Below, piece after piece: positions 47,931 to 59,479 of a stretch of DNA of 64,000 nt. The first letter of the stretch is position 1; the number at the start of each line of letters is the position of its first letter. Source of the stretch: Myotis daubentonii (lineage: Eukaryota > Chordata > Mammalia > Chiroptera > Vespertilionidae); contig NC_081851.1 in the NCBI RefSeq assembly GCF_963259705.1, forward strand, positions 9,639,645 to 9,703,644. The letters run 5' to 3'. Position numbers and translations under genes: made by a program. The notes under the pieces are model-generated. The model was not told the origin of the DNA, did no database searches, and saw only the letters and a list, made by a program, of their open reading frames with translations.

Positions 47931-48923
47931 TATATATATATATATTCCGCTGTTATTGTGTGTAATGTTTTATAAAGGCCAATTGGATCCTTTTGATTAA
48001 TGGTTTTATTGAGATATTCTACATTCTTGCTTATTTTCTGTCTAGTTCTAGTCATTGTCTCTCTTAATCTTTATTGTTGAAAGTATTACATATGTACCCT
48101 TCCAACCCCCCTATTGACCTGTCTAACCCACCCCCACCCCTACCCTCATCCCAGGTCTATGTCCATGGGCTATGCAAATATGCAAACAAGTTCTTTGGTT
48201 GATCTCTTCCCACCCACCCACTCTCTTCTGCCTCCCCTCTTTTGTTTGACAGTCTGTTCCATAGTCTATGTCTCTGGATCTATTTTGTTGATCCGTTTTT
48301 TTGTTTGTTTGTTGTTGTTGTTGTTGTTCATTCAATTCCACATATGAGTGAGATCATGTGATACTTATCTTTCTCTGACTGGCTTGTTTCACTTAGTATA
48401 ATACTCTCCAGGTCCATCTATACTGTTGCAAATGGTAAGAGGTCTTTCTTTTTTACAGCTGCGTAGTATTTTATTGTGTAAATGTACCACAGCTTTTTTA
48501 TACACTCATCTGCTAATGGACATGGACTGTTTCCAAATCTTAGCTATTGTAAATTGCACTGCTATGAACATAGGGGTGTATATATTCTTTCTGATTGGTG
48601 TTTCTAATTTCTTAGGATATAGTCCCACAAGTGGGATCACTGGGTCAAATGGAAGTTCCATTTTTAATTTTTTTGAGGAAACTCCATACTGTTCTCCACA
48701 GTGGCTGCATTCCACCAGCAACGCAATAGGGTTCCCTTTTATCCACATCCTCACCATCACTTGTCGTTCATTGATTTGTTGATGATAGCCAATCTGACAA
48801 GTGTGAGGTAATATCTCATTGTCTTTTTGATTTGCATCTCTCGGATAATTAATGACTAAGTATTTTTTCATGTGCCTGTTTCCCTTCTGTATGTCCACTT
48901 TGGAGAAGTGTCTATTTAGGTCC

Positions 48924-49143
48924 TTTTAAAAATAAATATTTTATTGATTTTTTACAGAGAAGAAGGGAGAGGGATAGAGAGTTAGAAACATCGATGAGAG
49001 AGAAACATCGATCAGCTGCGTCCGGCAAACCCCCTACTGGGGATGTGCCTGCAACCAAGGTACATGCCCTTGACCAGAATCGAACCTGGGACCCTTCAGT
49101 CCACAGGCTGACGCCCTATCCACTGAGTCAAACCAGTTAGGGC
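48924..49143 (-). mobile_element. Ves SINE, antisense (first of a tandem pair)
   Basis: Tail complement AATATTTTATTGATTTTTTAC, GAAACATCGATGAGAGAGAAAC, B-box complement AGAATCGAACCTGGGACCC and head complement TCAAACCAGTTAGGGCT. Confidence 0.93.
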
Positions 49144-49158
49144 TGCCCATTTTTTTAA

Positions 49159-49373
49159 TACATATTTTTATTGATTTCAGAGAGGAAGGGAGAGGGAAAG
49201 AGAGAGATAGAAACATCAATGATGAGAAAATCATTGATAGGCTAACTCCTGCACGCCCACCATGGGGGATTGAGCCCACAACCTGGGCATGTGCCCTGAC
49301 CATTGGGAATCATAACACGATCTCCTGGTTCATAGGTCAATGCTCAGCCACTGAGGAAACCTGCCAGACACTT
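49159..49373 (-). mobile_element. Ves SINE, antisense (second of a tandem pair)
   Basis: Tail complement ATACATATTTTTATTGATTTC and AACATCAATGATGAG. The head complement is CAGCCACTGAGGAAACC. TGCCCATTTTTTTAA (49144-49158) and TGCCCATTTTTTAA (49374-49387) are its target duplication, cut from L1 sequence just beside the first SINE. Confidence 0.92.
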
Positions 49374-49599
49374 TGCCCATTTTTTAATTGGATTGTTTGT
49401 CTTCCTTTTGTTAAGTTGTATGAGTCCCTATAAAGTTTGGAGATTAAACCCTTGCCGGATGTATCATTGGCAAGTATGTTCTCCCATGCAGTAGGCTATC
49501 TTTTCATTTTGTTGGTTTCTTTTGCTGTGCGGAAGCTTTTTATTTTGATGTAGTCCCATTTGTTTATTTTCTCCTTAGTTTCCTTTGCCCTGGGAGATG

Positions 49600-50868
49600 T
49601 ATTGGTAAACATTGCTATGAGAGATGTCTCATATTTTTCTGTCTATGGTTTCTTCTAGGATTATTATAGTTTCATGACTTACATTTAAGTCTTTTATCTA
49701 TTTTGGGTTTATTTTTGTGTGTGCTATAAGTTGGTGGTCTAGTTTCTTTTTCTTTTTCTTTTTTTTTTTTCATGTATCTGTCCAGTTTTCCCAAAACCAT
49801 TTGTTGAAGAGACTGTGTTGACTCCACTGTATGCTCTTGCCTCCTTTGTCAAATATGAATGGAGCATAATGGCTTAGGTCAATTTCTGGGTTCTCTGTTC
49901 TGTTCCATTGACCTATATGCCTGCTCTTGTGCCAGTACCAAACAGTTTTGAGTATAGTGGCTTTGTAGTATAACTTGAAATCTGGTTTTGTGATCCCCCC
50001 CAACTTTGTTATTCTTTCTCAAGGTTGCTGTGGCTATTCAGGGTCGTTTTTGGTTCCATATACATTTTTGGAGTATTTGTTCTAGGTCTGTGAAATATAC
50101 CATTGGTATTTTAATAGGGATTGCATTGAATCTATAGATAGGTTTGGGGTAATATGTATATTTTAATGATGTTGAGTCTACCAATCCATGAACCTGGCAT
50201 ATTCTTCCACTTGTTTATATCTTCCTCTATCTCTTTTTTTCTGTAGTTTTGGGAGTACAGGTCTTTTACCTCCTTGGTTAAGTTTATTCCTAAGTATCTT
50301 ATTTTTTTTGTTGCAATGTTTAATTGGATTGGTGGTGTTTTCACTTTCTCTTTCTGAGAGTTCATTGTTGGTGTATAAAAATGTCATAGATTTCTGGGTG
50401 TTAATTTTGTAACCTGCTTCACTGTCGAATTAATTTATTAAATCTAGTAGTTTTTTGATGGTGTCTTTAGGGTTTTCTATGTACAGTATCATGTCTTCTG
50501 CAAGTAATAACAGTTTAACTTGCTCCTTTCCAATTTGGATGGCTTTTCTTTTTTCTTCTTGTCTGATTGCTATGGCTAGGACTTCCAATACTATGTTGAA
50601 CAAGAGTGGTGAAAGAGGGTACCTCTGTCTTGTTCTTATTCTTAGTAGAAATGGTTTTAGTTTTTGCCTATTGAGTATGTTGTTGGATGTAGGATTGTCA
50701 CATATGGATTTTATTATGTTGAGATATGATCCCTCTATTCCAAATTTGCTGTGAGATTTTTATCAAAAAAGGGTGATGGATTTTGTCAAATGCTTTTCTG
50801 CATCAATTGATATGATCATGTGATTTTTGTCTTGTAATCTACTTATGTGATGTATCACATTTATTGAT
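49600..50868 (-). pseudogene. L1 ORF2 RT C-terminal part with altered FADD box
   Basis: Complement-strand coding sequence of ORF2 from just after the HHDQVGF region towards the C-terminus. The RT catalytic box, normally F-A-D-D, reads L-A-E-D-M at the complement of 50490-50504, so the first aspartate of the pair is replaced by glutamate. The following ILYIENPKD and the downstream ELSEREKVKTPPIQ-like and [14 protein letters not shown] parts are recognisable but broken by frameshifts. Polymerase activity is not expected even apart from the truncation. Confidence 0.75.
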
Positions 50869-52247
50869 TTTCAATCATAGTAGGGGACTCCAACATCTCA
50901 CTGACATCACTAGGTAGATTATCTAGACAAAAAAAAATCGACAAGAAAACAGTGATTCTAAATGATACATTAGATCAGATGGAATTAATTGACATTTTCA
51001 ATACATTTTACCCCAAAGCTACAGAATATACATCTTCTCAAGTGCACATGGGACATTTTCAAAGACAGACCACATGTTAGGACACAAACTAAGTCTCTAC
51101 AAGTTAAAGAAGATTGAAATCATATAAAGTATCTTCTCAGATCACAATGCCATGACATTAGAAATCAACTACAACAAAAACACTCAAAAACATTCAAACA
51201 CATGGATTCTAAATAGCATGCTACTAAGCGATGAAGAAGTTACCAAAGAGATCAAAGAAGAAATAAAAAACATCCTGGAAACAAATGAAAATGAACACAG
51301 AACAACCCCAAATCTATGGTACACAATTGTAGCAATCCTGAGAGGGAAGTTCACAGTACTATAGGCCTACCTTAAAGAAACAATAAAAACTTTTAATAGG
51401 TTATCTAGCCCTACAACTTAAAGAATTAAAAAGAGAACAGCAAGAAAAGTCCAGAGTACGTAGAAGAAGGAAATAATAAAGATCAGAGTGGTAATAAATG
51501 ATAGAGACTAAAACAAACAAACAAAGAAACAAACAAAAAGAAAACAAAAGATTTATAAAACCAAGAGCTGGTTCTCTGAAAAGATAAACAAGATTGATGA
51601 ACCTCTAGCCAGACTCATCAAGAAACTAAGAGAGATGACCCAAATTAACAAAATCAGAAATGAAAGAGTTGAAGTAACAACTGACCCCATAGAAATACAA
51701 AGGATCATAAAAAAAAAATACTGTAAGTGACTATATTCCAACAAACTGGACAACCTGGAAGAAATGGACACATTCTTAGATAAATGCAATCTTCCAAAAC
51801 TCAATCAGGAAGAATCAGAAAACCTGAATAGGCCAATAGCTACTGATGAAATTGAAGCAGTAATAATAATAATAAAAATCTTCCAGCAAACAAAAGCCCT
51901 GGTCCAGAGTGCTGCACAAGGGAGTTTTACCAAATGTTCAAAGAAGAATTAACACCTATCCTCCTCAAACTATTCCAAAAAATTCAAGAGGAAGGAACAC
52001 TCCCAAGCTCTTTCTAAGAGGCCAGCATTACCCTAATTCCAAAACAACATAAAGACTCTAAAAAAATAAATAAATAATAATAATTACAGGCCAATATCCC
52101 TGGCAAACATAAAGGCTAAAATCCTCAACAAAATATTAGCAAATCAGATCCAGAAATACATTGAAAAGATCATACACCATGACCAAGTGGGATTTATTCT
52201 GGGGGTGCAAGGCTGGTACAATATTCACAAATCAATAAATGTAAAAA
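50869..52247 (+). pseudogene. L1 ORF2 endonuclease to RT segment (inverted 5' piece)
   Basis: Starts inside the endonuclease at the GDSNISLTSLGRLS-like stretch, equivalent to about 1675 in the first L1. It continues through the SDHNAMTLEINYN-like endonuclease end (about 51137) and linker to the RT (51880-52240, [19 protein letters not shown] and HHDQVGFI), ending at NIHKSINV. Many frameshifts. It is collinear with the L1 at 1675-3025 and missing only what the reverse piece supplies. Confidence 0.82.
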
Positions 52248-53230
52248 TATAAATTCATTGTTAACAGCAATTATTGTGGTCTCCAACCATAATTATGGAT
52301 GTGCATTCTTTTTGGTACATATACATTTAATAGTGCTATGTCTATTTGGTGGATTAAAATTTAATCATTATGTAATATCCCTCTCCCTGGTAAATGTCCT
52401 TACTCTGAAATCCACTCATACTTTCCTATGATTAAAGTTTTCATGGTTTATCTTTTCTATCCTCATAATTCAGCCTTTATATATTATTATACCTGATGTG
52501 CTCCCTATAAAAAACATATAATTGGGTTATTTTTTTTATTCAGTATGCTGACTTCTATCTTTTATGTTTAGATCATTTATATGTAATGTTTTATTGATAC
52601 AGTAAAGCTTAGATCTCCCATTTTATGTTCTATTTTATGTTTGCTCTCTGTTTTTCTGTTTTCTTTTTCTTTCCTTTGGCTGAGTTATTTGAACATTTTT
52701 TTTTAAATCATGTTTTGATTTATCTATGGCGCTTTGAATATATCACATTGTATTTTTTTAATGAATGCTTTAGATTTTTCTGTACACTTATCAAAGTTTA
52801 GTAGGGTAGACTATTTCTCTTCTTCTGCAACTTCACTTCCACAAATGTTAGTCTGCTAGAGTTGCACATGTCCCTGCGAGTCTGTTTGTTTCTTTTTTCA
52901 CAATCTCTTTTCTTCCTGTTTTTTAGCTGGAGTAATAAATATCTATTTATGTATCTTTAAGGTCAATAGAATTTTCACTCTAGACACTTAGCATCTCTTG
53001 AGTTTTACTCCATTCATTGAGTTTTTAAGTTATTATATTTTTCCCTTCTAAAATATTCATTTGGTCCTTTATATCTTTATTTCAAACATGTTTGTAATTT
53101 CTCAATGAAACATTTTTATGATGCCTATTTTAAAATGGTGGCCAAAGAATTCTACCATCTATGTCATCTCTGCATTAGAAAATGTTTATTTTCTTTTCTC
53201 TTTTAATTTATAATCTTTCTGGTATGATTA

Positions 53231-54289
53231 TGCATGTTACCTTGGATTGAAACCTAGAGAATTTGAATATTATAAGAACCTTCTTACTTCAATCTTGCAA
53301 TTTAGAAGGCCTTCTCTGCCACTGCTCCACCACCTCATTCTGCCAGGTGTGTGTGGACGTCCAGGTGCCGCTTGGCCCCCTGTCATACATGGGAGAGGAG
53401 GGAAGGAGTCAGGACACTCACCAGGCCTCCCCTGACAGGATCCCGGCTGGGAGGAACACAGGGCCCTGTCTACTGCGCCACACATTTTCCACGGACACCA
53501 AATGGGGAATCGCCTGCAAGTGCTGGGTGATGAGGAAAGTCCTGAGGCTCTGCCAGGCCTTGTCTGGTGCCACCGAGAGCAGGGAAATGGACCTCCTTGC
53601 CGCCTCCCCAGCAGTGCATGGGGTGGGGGTGGGGTCATTCTCATGGAGAAGGAAGTGAGCGTGAAGGGCAGTTCATGACTGCCCAATGGGATGGAAGTGC
53701 GGGCTCCTCCTGCCCTTGCCTGATGCACCCTGAGCCCGGGGCACCAGAGCTGGGGGCACCATGAGGGTGGAGGTCTAGATCCCTTCTCTGCCTTTGCTGA
53801 CAGGAGGGGATTCCACAGGTTTTCTGCAGTGTTTGTCAAGAGTAGAACAATTGTTGTGTAAAAGATGTCTGTCTACGTGGGCCTTTCTCGTTGTTGGCTT
53901 GTCTCGGGGTCTTCATGGACCTCACCCATTGACATTTCCAGCTCACTGGCTCCTCCACGTATTCAGTCTGAGATACAGGAGTGAAAAGAAACCCAGGGAG
54001 CTTACTGACGTGGCTCCCCGTTCCCATGGTCGGAGCCGCCGCCTCTCCCGCGGGCAGCGGTGGCAGGTCTGCTTCGCCCACAGCTTTCAGTTGCTATCAG
54101 CAGGAAGGACAAGGAGAGTGTCTCTACCCCATCTTCCCAGAAGCGGAAGTCCTCTTTGATGTTTTCTCAAATTATTATTTAGTTTAAAAATGTCTTTTTC
54201 CGTGACAGTTCTATGGCTGTATTTATTAATAGACAAAGGAGTTACTTTTTCAGAATTTGTGTTCATTAAAATTTGAAAGCAGATAAAGA
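53231..54289. other. Unique GC-rich sequence, no gene seen
   Basis: Overlapping ORFs of 121-189 codons on both strands (53270-53839 complement, 53263-53658, 53794-54159) lack any domain or periodic signal I can see. Treated as chance ORFs in GC-rich DNA. Confidence 0.4.
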
Positions 54290-54450
54290 CAACAAATAGT
54301 TCTGATGATAATCATCTCATTTTCATATTATGTGGAAGCTGCTGCATCATAAATATTGAGCTCCGCTGCTATCCCTGTCCATCCTGGCTCTTAATAAATG
54401 TAAAATCCGGCAAATATTACTACATCTAGTCCTGACTTAGCTTTGAACTT
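54290..54450. other. Candidate conserved non-coding block
   Basis: GATGATAATCATCTCATTTTC, GCTGCATCATAAATATTGAGC and CCTGGCTCTTAATAAATG make up a transposon-free AT-rich block with no ORF. Confidence 0.4.
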
Positions 54451-54879
54451 AAGAACAGAAAATGTATTCCCTTATTAAAATTTGAAAAATGTCTTTTTGT
54501 GAATAGAATTTCTACAGATCTTATTTAAGTATCTCTCTCCCACTGCCAAAATATTCTACCAGATTTGTCCTATCTTCATCATTTTTGTAAATCCCAATAA
54601 ATATAAATTTATTTACATACCTTATAGCAATAAAAAAGCAATGAAATAAGTTGTTGTTTTTTTATCTGCTCCTGGTTTCATTTTTAACACTGGAAAGAGA
54701 GGAGGCTGAAAGGAAGGAACAGAAAAAAAACTAAGGGTAAGTCTAAGCCAAGGGGGTGACAGGCGGCGAGGGAAGAGCAGAGAGAGGAGAGGCCAGAGCT
54801 GTCACAGAGGGTTGGCGTGGCGCTGGCGTGTGAGCGCCAGAGAAGGTTCCTTGATGGTGAGGCAGACTTTCGGTGCTCA
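54451..54879. other. Unique sequence
   Basis: AT-rich to 54660, then purine-rich. No gene or named repeat. Confidence 0.4.
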
Positions 54880-55435
54880 ACAATGATGAATGGATGAAGT
54901 GGGTGTGGTACATATAGGGGGTAGAATTATTATTCAACTATGAGGAAGAAGGAAATTCTGCCATCTGCAACAACATGGCTAGAGCTTGAAGGCATTATGC
55001 TAAGTGAGGTAAGTCAGACAGAGAAAGACAAATAGTATATGATATCATTTATATGTGGAATCTGAAAAACCTGGACTTGTAAAAACAGAGTAGAATGTTG
55101 GTTACCAGGGGTTAGGGGTGGGGCTTAGAATTGGAGAAATGTGTTTTGGATACGAACTTGCAACTAGTAGCTACGTTCTTGGAGATCTGACACGACATGG
55201 TGATTATAGTCAACAATGCTGTATTACAAACTTCAAAACTGCTAAGAGACTTCATCTCAATTGTTCTCAACACACAAAAAAGACAATTATGACAAAGGTG
55301 TTAGCCGATGCTACTGTAGTAATCATATTGCCATATATAAGTGTATCAAGACAATATGGGTACAACTTACCTTGATGCAATGTCATATTTCAATTACATC
55401 TCAATTAACAACCAAAAAATAAAAAACAAAACAGC
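54880..55435 (+). mobile_element. Old L1 3' end (ORF2 C-terminus and 3' UTR)
   Basis: ATTATTCAACTATGAGGAAG, GGCATTATGCTAAGTGAGG, TGGTTACCAGGGGTTAGGGG, then a long 3' UTR ending in ACCAAAAAATAAAAAAC. Diverged. Confidence 0.8.
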
Positions 55436-55730
55436 TTCAAATCTGAAGTTCACATGATAAGTTATTCTCAGCCAATCGATTCAGGTTAAAACCAGAAGAA
55501 CTGACTCCACTTAGGTGCTCCTATATGGAAACCCAGTTTATCACCTGCTCAGTGGTGAGCTCAGGGATGGAGGGACCATGTCCCCACTGGGATCAGCACA
55601 CTCTCTGGCCCATGTGCAGCCACGAGTACATGCTGAAGGAATGACATCTGGAGGGACGCCACCCTTAATGGGACCTTGAGCCATCACTTTCCGAAAGACA
55701 CAGCCCTTTGGAGATTCCAGCTGAAAATAC
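55436..55730. other. Unique sequence
   Basis: Short interval between the L1 relic and a CA microsatellite. No features recognised. Confidence 0.4.
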
Positions 55731-55740
55731 ACACACACAC

Positions 55741-55774
<34 letters not shown>
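55731..55774. repeat. (CA)n microsatellite
   Basis: About 20 AC units with one TT interruption. Confidence 0.95.
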
Positions 55775-55778
<4 letters not shown>

Positions 55779-56017
55779 AAGCATCACTGCTAATGTATAC
55801 GTTCAAATGTAGTCACTCTACTCAGTTTGGAAATAATATTTCAAACTTCCCTCAAATAAGTAGGTCAGAGCGTGGCAATAGTAATTTCTGAAAATTAGAG
55901 GACTACATTGGTGTATCATAACTGTGAGCTCTTTGGAGTGAGGAGAGTTGTCACTTGCAGGGAATTAAAGTTCCGCAGGCAAGCGCATACTCCCATTTCT
56001 CTGACAAGATGGGCGAA

Positions 56018-56222
56018 GGTGGCAGTGTTGTGGTAAAGGATCTGGAGCCAAACTACACAGGTTCACATCTGGATTCCAGCATCACCAGGTGTGTGAGCGA
56101 CCCTGGATGACACTCACCCCTCTGCGCATCAGTGTCTTCCAGTGTAGATGAGAATGATGAAGTGATAGTAGCTGTGAGACTTGAACAACATGACAGATAA
56201 TAAGCACTATCTAAATACATTC
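56018..56222 (+). mobile_element. MIR SINE fragment
   Basis: GTGTTGTGGTAAAGGATCTGG, CACAGGTTCACATCTGGATTC, CCAGGTGTGTGAGCGACCC and GATGAGAATGATGAAGTGAT cover most of the MIR length. Confidence 0.8.
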
Positions 56223-56237
56223 TTTATATTGTTACTT

Positions 56238-56459
56238 TGGCCGAAACCGGTTTGGCTCGGTGGATAGAGCGTTGGCCTGTGGACTGAAAGGTCCCAGGTT
56301 CGATTCCGGTCAAGGGCATGTACCTGGGTTGCGGGCATATCCCCAGTGGGAGATGTGCAGGAGGCAGCTGATCGATGTTTCTCTCTCATCGATGTTTCTA
56401 ACTCTCTATCTCTCTCCCTTCCTCTCTGTAAAAAATGAATAAAATGTATTTTTTAAAAA
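56238..56459 (+). mobile_element. Ves SINE with perfect target duplication
   Basis: Head CCGGTTTGGCTCGGTGGATAG, B box GGTTCGATTCC intact, GTGCAGGAGGCAGCTGATCG, TCTCTC block and A-rich tail. ATTGTTACTT flanks it at 56228-56237 and 56460-56469. One of the least diverged copies here. Confidence 0.95.
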
Positions 56460-56469
56460 ATTGTTACTT

Positions 56470-57671
56470 CGAATAGTTCTCTGCATTATTCATTATGTCT
56501 TTTGGCAAACGTATGTAATAGTGAGGTTGAAATCAGAATTTTCCTGAAAGGAAAGCTGGTGCCATAGCGTTCTCCTCCAGGCCACAGGTCTTACCCCAGC
56601 ACAGCCCGCCTCCCCTCCCAACACCATCTTCTTGTAAAGCAACAGACCAGATCGGCTGGGGATCAGACAACCACGGACCAGGCGCAGCCATCTGCCAGGG
56701 GCCTGCCCTGGGAGCAGTGGATGTGTCTGCAATGTGTCCGGCCACTGTCTCCACTGGCGCTGGGGGCAGCTGCCGGGACAGCAGGCGGAGCCGTGCAGCA
56801 GAAGCGTCCTGGGCCCTGAGGGTGCTGGACTCTCCAGGCACAGCTGCATCCCCGCACCTGCCCGGCAGTGTGAGAGGAGCAGCCCAGCCGTGATGGGCCG
56901 CAGGGCTGCCCGCTTTCCTCCCAGTGTCAAACTCCCAGGCCTCGCCTCACACACGAGGAAACGTCACCAGCATGGAGCATGGCGCTGGCAGGGCCAAGGC
57001 TGAGTGTGCGGTTCCCGGATGCTGCCGTCAGCTCTGCATGGAGTCGCAGACTGTCCACAGCCCCGCCAGCGCTGGGCGGCAGTGTTCAGCACAGCTGTCA
57101 CCAGTGCCAGAGGGACCATGGGCAGCTCAGACTCGGGGCCACCGCTAAGGGGAAGTGTGGGGCGCGGCTACAGGATTTGGACAGGTTTAAGCCTCGGACT
57201 GATGAGAGGGCACAGTCCTCTCAGGGCCACGTGCAAGTCCCAGCTTGGAGGGCAGAGCCCTCCCAGCACAATTATAGCCAACAGCTGTAGTTGTGAGCTT
57301 GAACCTATGGTCCGAACACGTGGCCCCACGTGCCTGAGTGATGCGGACTTGATAGAGTTCAGGTGCATGTGATTGAGTAGATTTGAAACTCAGGAGAACG
57401 TTGTAACCACACCCTTACTTTGCCTCATGGAATCTGGCTATAAAATAAGGGGACAGCTTATAGGCGTGGCATTGTCTCTCTCCATCAGAGAGGGCAGCAT
57501 CCCACCAGACCCAGCTTTCTTCTCTTGTCTCTTTTCTAATCCTTCACCGCCCCCTCTCAGGCTCACCCTCGGCCGTGCTGGCGCGGCACAGGGAAGTAGA
57601 CGCCGGCCTGTGTTTGCCTGCAGGGTGTAACGGGGGTCAGTCCCATCGCTTCCAGCGGCACAGCTTGCACG
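56470..57671. other. Unique GC-rich sequence, no gene seen
   Basis: Many overlapping ORFs up to 153 codons on both strands. None shows a domain. CpG content is moderate. Confidence 0.4.
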
Positions 57672-57679
57672 GACTAGGC

Positions 57680-57831
57680 CCCTCGTCGGCAAACCGTGGC
57701 TCACGAACCACATGCGGCTCTTTGGCCCCTTCAGTGTGGCCACGAAGTTTCAATTGCACTGTATGTGCGCGCCCACACGTGGTATTTTGTGGAAGAGCCA
57801 CACTCAAGGGGCCTCAGTTTGCCGACCACTG
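57680..57831 (+). mobile_element. Non-autonomous hAT element with perfect 8-bp duplication
   Basis: The right end GTTTGCCGACCACTG and the left end CCCTCGTCGGCAAAC are inverted. GACTAGGC flanks it at 57672-57679 and 57832-57839. It shares GAAGAGCCACACTCAAGG with the element at 45486, so it is the same family, here shorter (152 bp). Confidence 0.9.
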
Positions 57832-57839
57832 GACTAGGC

Positions 57840-58479
57840 CTTTCACTCTCCATGCGCTGAGGACCTGTTAGTGGAAGGCGCTATTCCGCTCTCTATGCTA
57901 CAAAGCCAGGTCAGAGGAAGTGAAGAAAAAGAGCCCAGTAGAGGGAGGAGAGCAGGGGGGAGGCAGAGGCAGTGAGACAAGAGGGGTAGGAAGCAGAGGA
58001 GGGAGAGAAGGAGAGATGACCATCCACTCTATCCCCATCGCTGTGGGGCATTTAAAAACGTGTGGGTGAGAATTGTCATACCCACTCACACATGAGCAAG
58101 CAGGAGGCTCGGGAATGCAGCGTTTAAGAAGAAAACGGAACATACACAAAACGTTCAATGACTGTTCACCTGTTGGAGCTTGAAGCGATGATGGGAAGTG
58201 CTCTGGGCGGGAGTCCGCAGCTGCCCCTGTAGGTAGCCAGCCCTTTGATGGGGGTCTGGGCGAGCTGGGCGAGGCCAGGGGATGCCTGGGCATGTGGGCT
58301 GAGCCTTTCAGGGCCCACAGGGACGGTGCAGACAAGCTGGCCTGCCTGCCACCGGCAGAGCCTGCAGCATGCGCTTCCCCGTTGCCACCATTGCCTGTTG
58401 CCTTGTAGTCCAGTACTTCCCACTTGGGTGGCCTCCCTGGAGTCATTCAGGTCTGCAACCTCTGTACAGTCTATCCTCC
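57840..58479. other. Unique sequence, purine-rich then GC-rich
   Basis: 57905-58020 is strongly purine-rich. The 182-codon complement ORF (57898-58446) reads low-complexity Pro/Ser from it and is not credible. Confidence 0.4.
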
Positions 58480-58775
58480 CACATTCCACAGCCTACCAGC
58501 TAACTCCAAATGACAGGTTTTTCCAACATTTAGACCAAAAATTCGTTTGCTGTTTTCAGATCTTAAAATACTGACTTTGTTCTGAATGGAACACCTGAAA
58601 TAATTTAAAGTCCATGGTCTTTCCAAAGACTTAATTCCCGGTGCTAATCCGCCCAGCGGGCAGCCCTTTGAAGGGGCATATAAATCAGCCCGCTTTCTAA
58701 CATCCCAGAAACAGGTTAGATAAAAGCAGGGGTTTGCAAAGGCAGGTATTTGATCTCATGTTATGAAACTGGCTC
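58480..58775. other. Candidate conserved non-coding block
   Basis: CCAAATGACAGGTTTTTCC, AAGACTTAATTCCCGGTGC, GAAGGGGCATATAAATCAGCC and GGTTAGATAAAAGCAGGGG form a transposon-free block with Meis-, homeobox- and GATA-like words. No ORF. Confidence 0.4.
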
Positions 58776-59479
58776 AGAATTCCCCCTTAGCGTTAAGCGC
58801 TGGCCTGGCTTTCTGTGGGAGGCAACCCCATTGGATTCAGGGAGAGGAATAGGGTCTGGGCGTCCACAGGTGAGCGCGCAGTTGCAGGTGGTATTTTAGA
58901 GCAGTCATGGAGGCGGAAACAAAAACAGAAAAGGAGTCGGCTGTCAGAACACATCTGCCTGTCTCTTCCCTTTTCCCCCTCTTTCAAGAAACAAGAGGAC
59001 GTTTGTTCACAAGCGAAAGAAAGTGGGGAGCTCAGTGCCACCTCTGAGGGCTCCCCAGGCCACCATGTCACTCAGTGCCATCCCAGACGTGGCACCCGCC
59101 CCTGCTGGTGTCCCTGTCCCCTGGGCTGGCCGCCAGCTGGAAGGGGGCCCTCCGGGTGGATGCCGGGACCCTGCGGCCGCACCTGCGCCAGGTGGACTCC
59201 TGTCTGCCGTCTGACTGGGTAGATGTGGCTGCGGAGCAGGCAGACGCAGGCCAGAGCACTTAGCGCTTCACAGAGCTGAAGGCTCTTCCCTCCGCTTGGG
59301 CTTGGGCGGAGGGAGAAATGGAGGCAGAAAAACCAGCAAAGCGCACAGGAGGGGGGAGTGGGAGACAGCCCAGCACCCACCCAAAGCGGAGAAGGGGTGG
59401 GGCCGAGGCGGCCTGCAGGACCCGGTCAGGCAGAGAGATGCCAGGCACATGACTGGCACAGGCACATGACTGGCACCCG
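58776..59479. other. Unique GC-rich sequence
   Basis: Chance ORFs only. The duplicated word ACATGACTGGCAC occurs in tandem near 59446-59477. Confidence 0.4.

Larger units (their letters stand above)
48059..52254 (-). mobile_element. Twin-primed (5'-inverted) L1 insertion
   Basis: The L1 3' half lies in reverse orientation from 48059 (3' end) to about 50868. The 5' portion lies in forward orientation from about 50869 (endonuclease) to about 52247 (RT). Both pieces contain the same ORF2 point, ATCAATAAATGT: at 52231-52242 in the forward part and complementary at about 50859-50870 in the reverse part. They are therefore contiguous in the source RNA, which is the product expected from twin priming. 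TCATTGT at 48052-48058 and 52255-52261 may be the core of the target duplication. Confidence 0.88.
46606..53230 (-). mobile_element. Old L1M fragment, antisense, split by two L1 insertions
   Basis: Collinear antisense L1M pieces are 46606-47165, about 47935-48058 and 52262-53230. Landmarks in order are TTTAATGCTATAAATTTCCCTC, TTTCTAGTTTGATTTCC, TTATTTTCTGTCTAGTTC, then CATTATGTAATATCCCTC and TTAGATCATTTATATGTAATG. The breaks coincide with the edges of the younger L1s, which supports nesting. Confidence 0.75.

Noticed and set aside
53270..53839. 189-codon complement ORF
   Set aside because: Proline/serine-rich chance ORF in GC-rich DNA with competing ORFs on the other strand; no family resemblance.
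57898..58446. 182-codon complement ORF
   Set aside because: Partly low-complexity translation of a purine-rich tract, with no domain.
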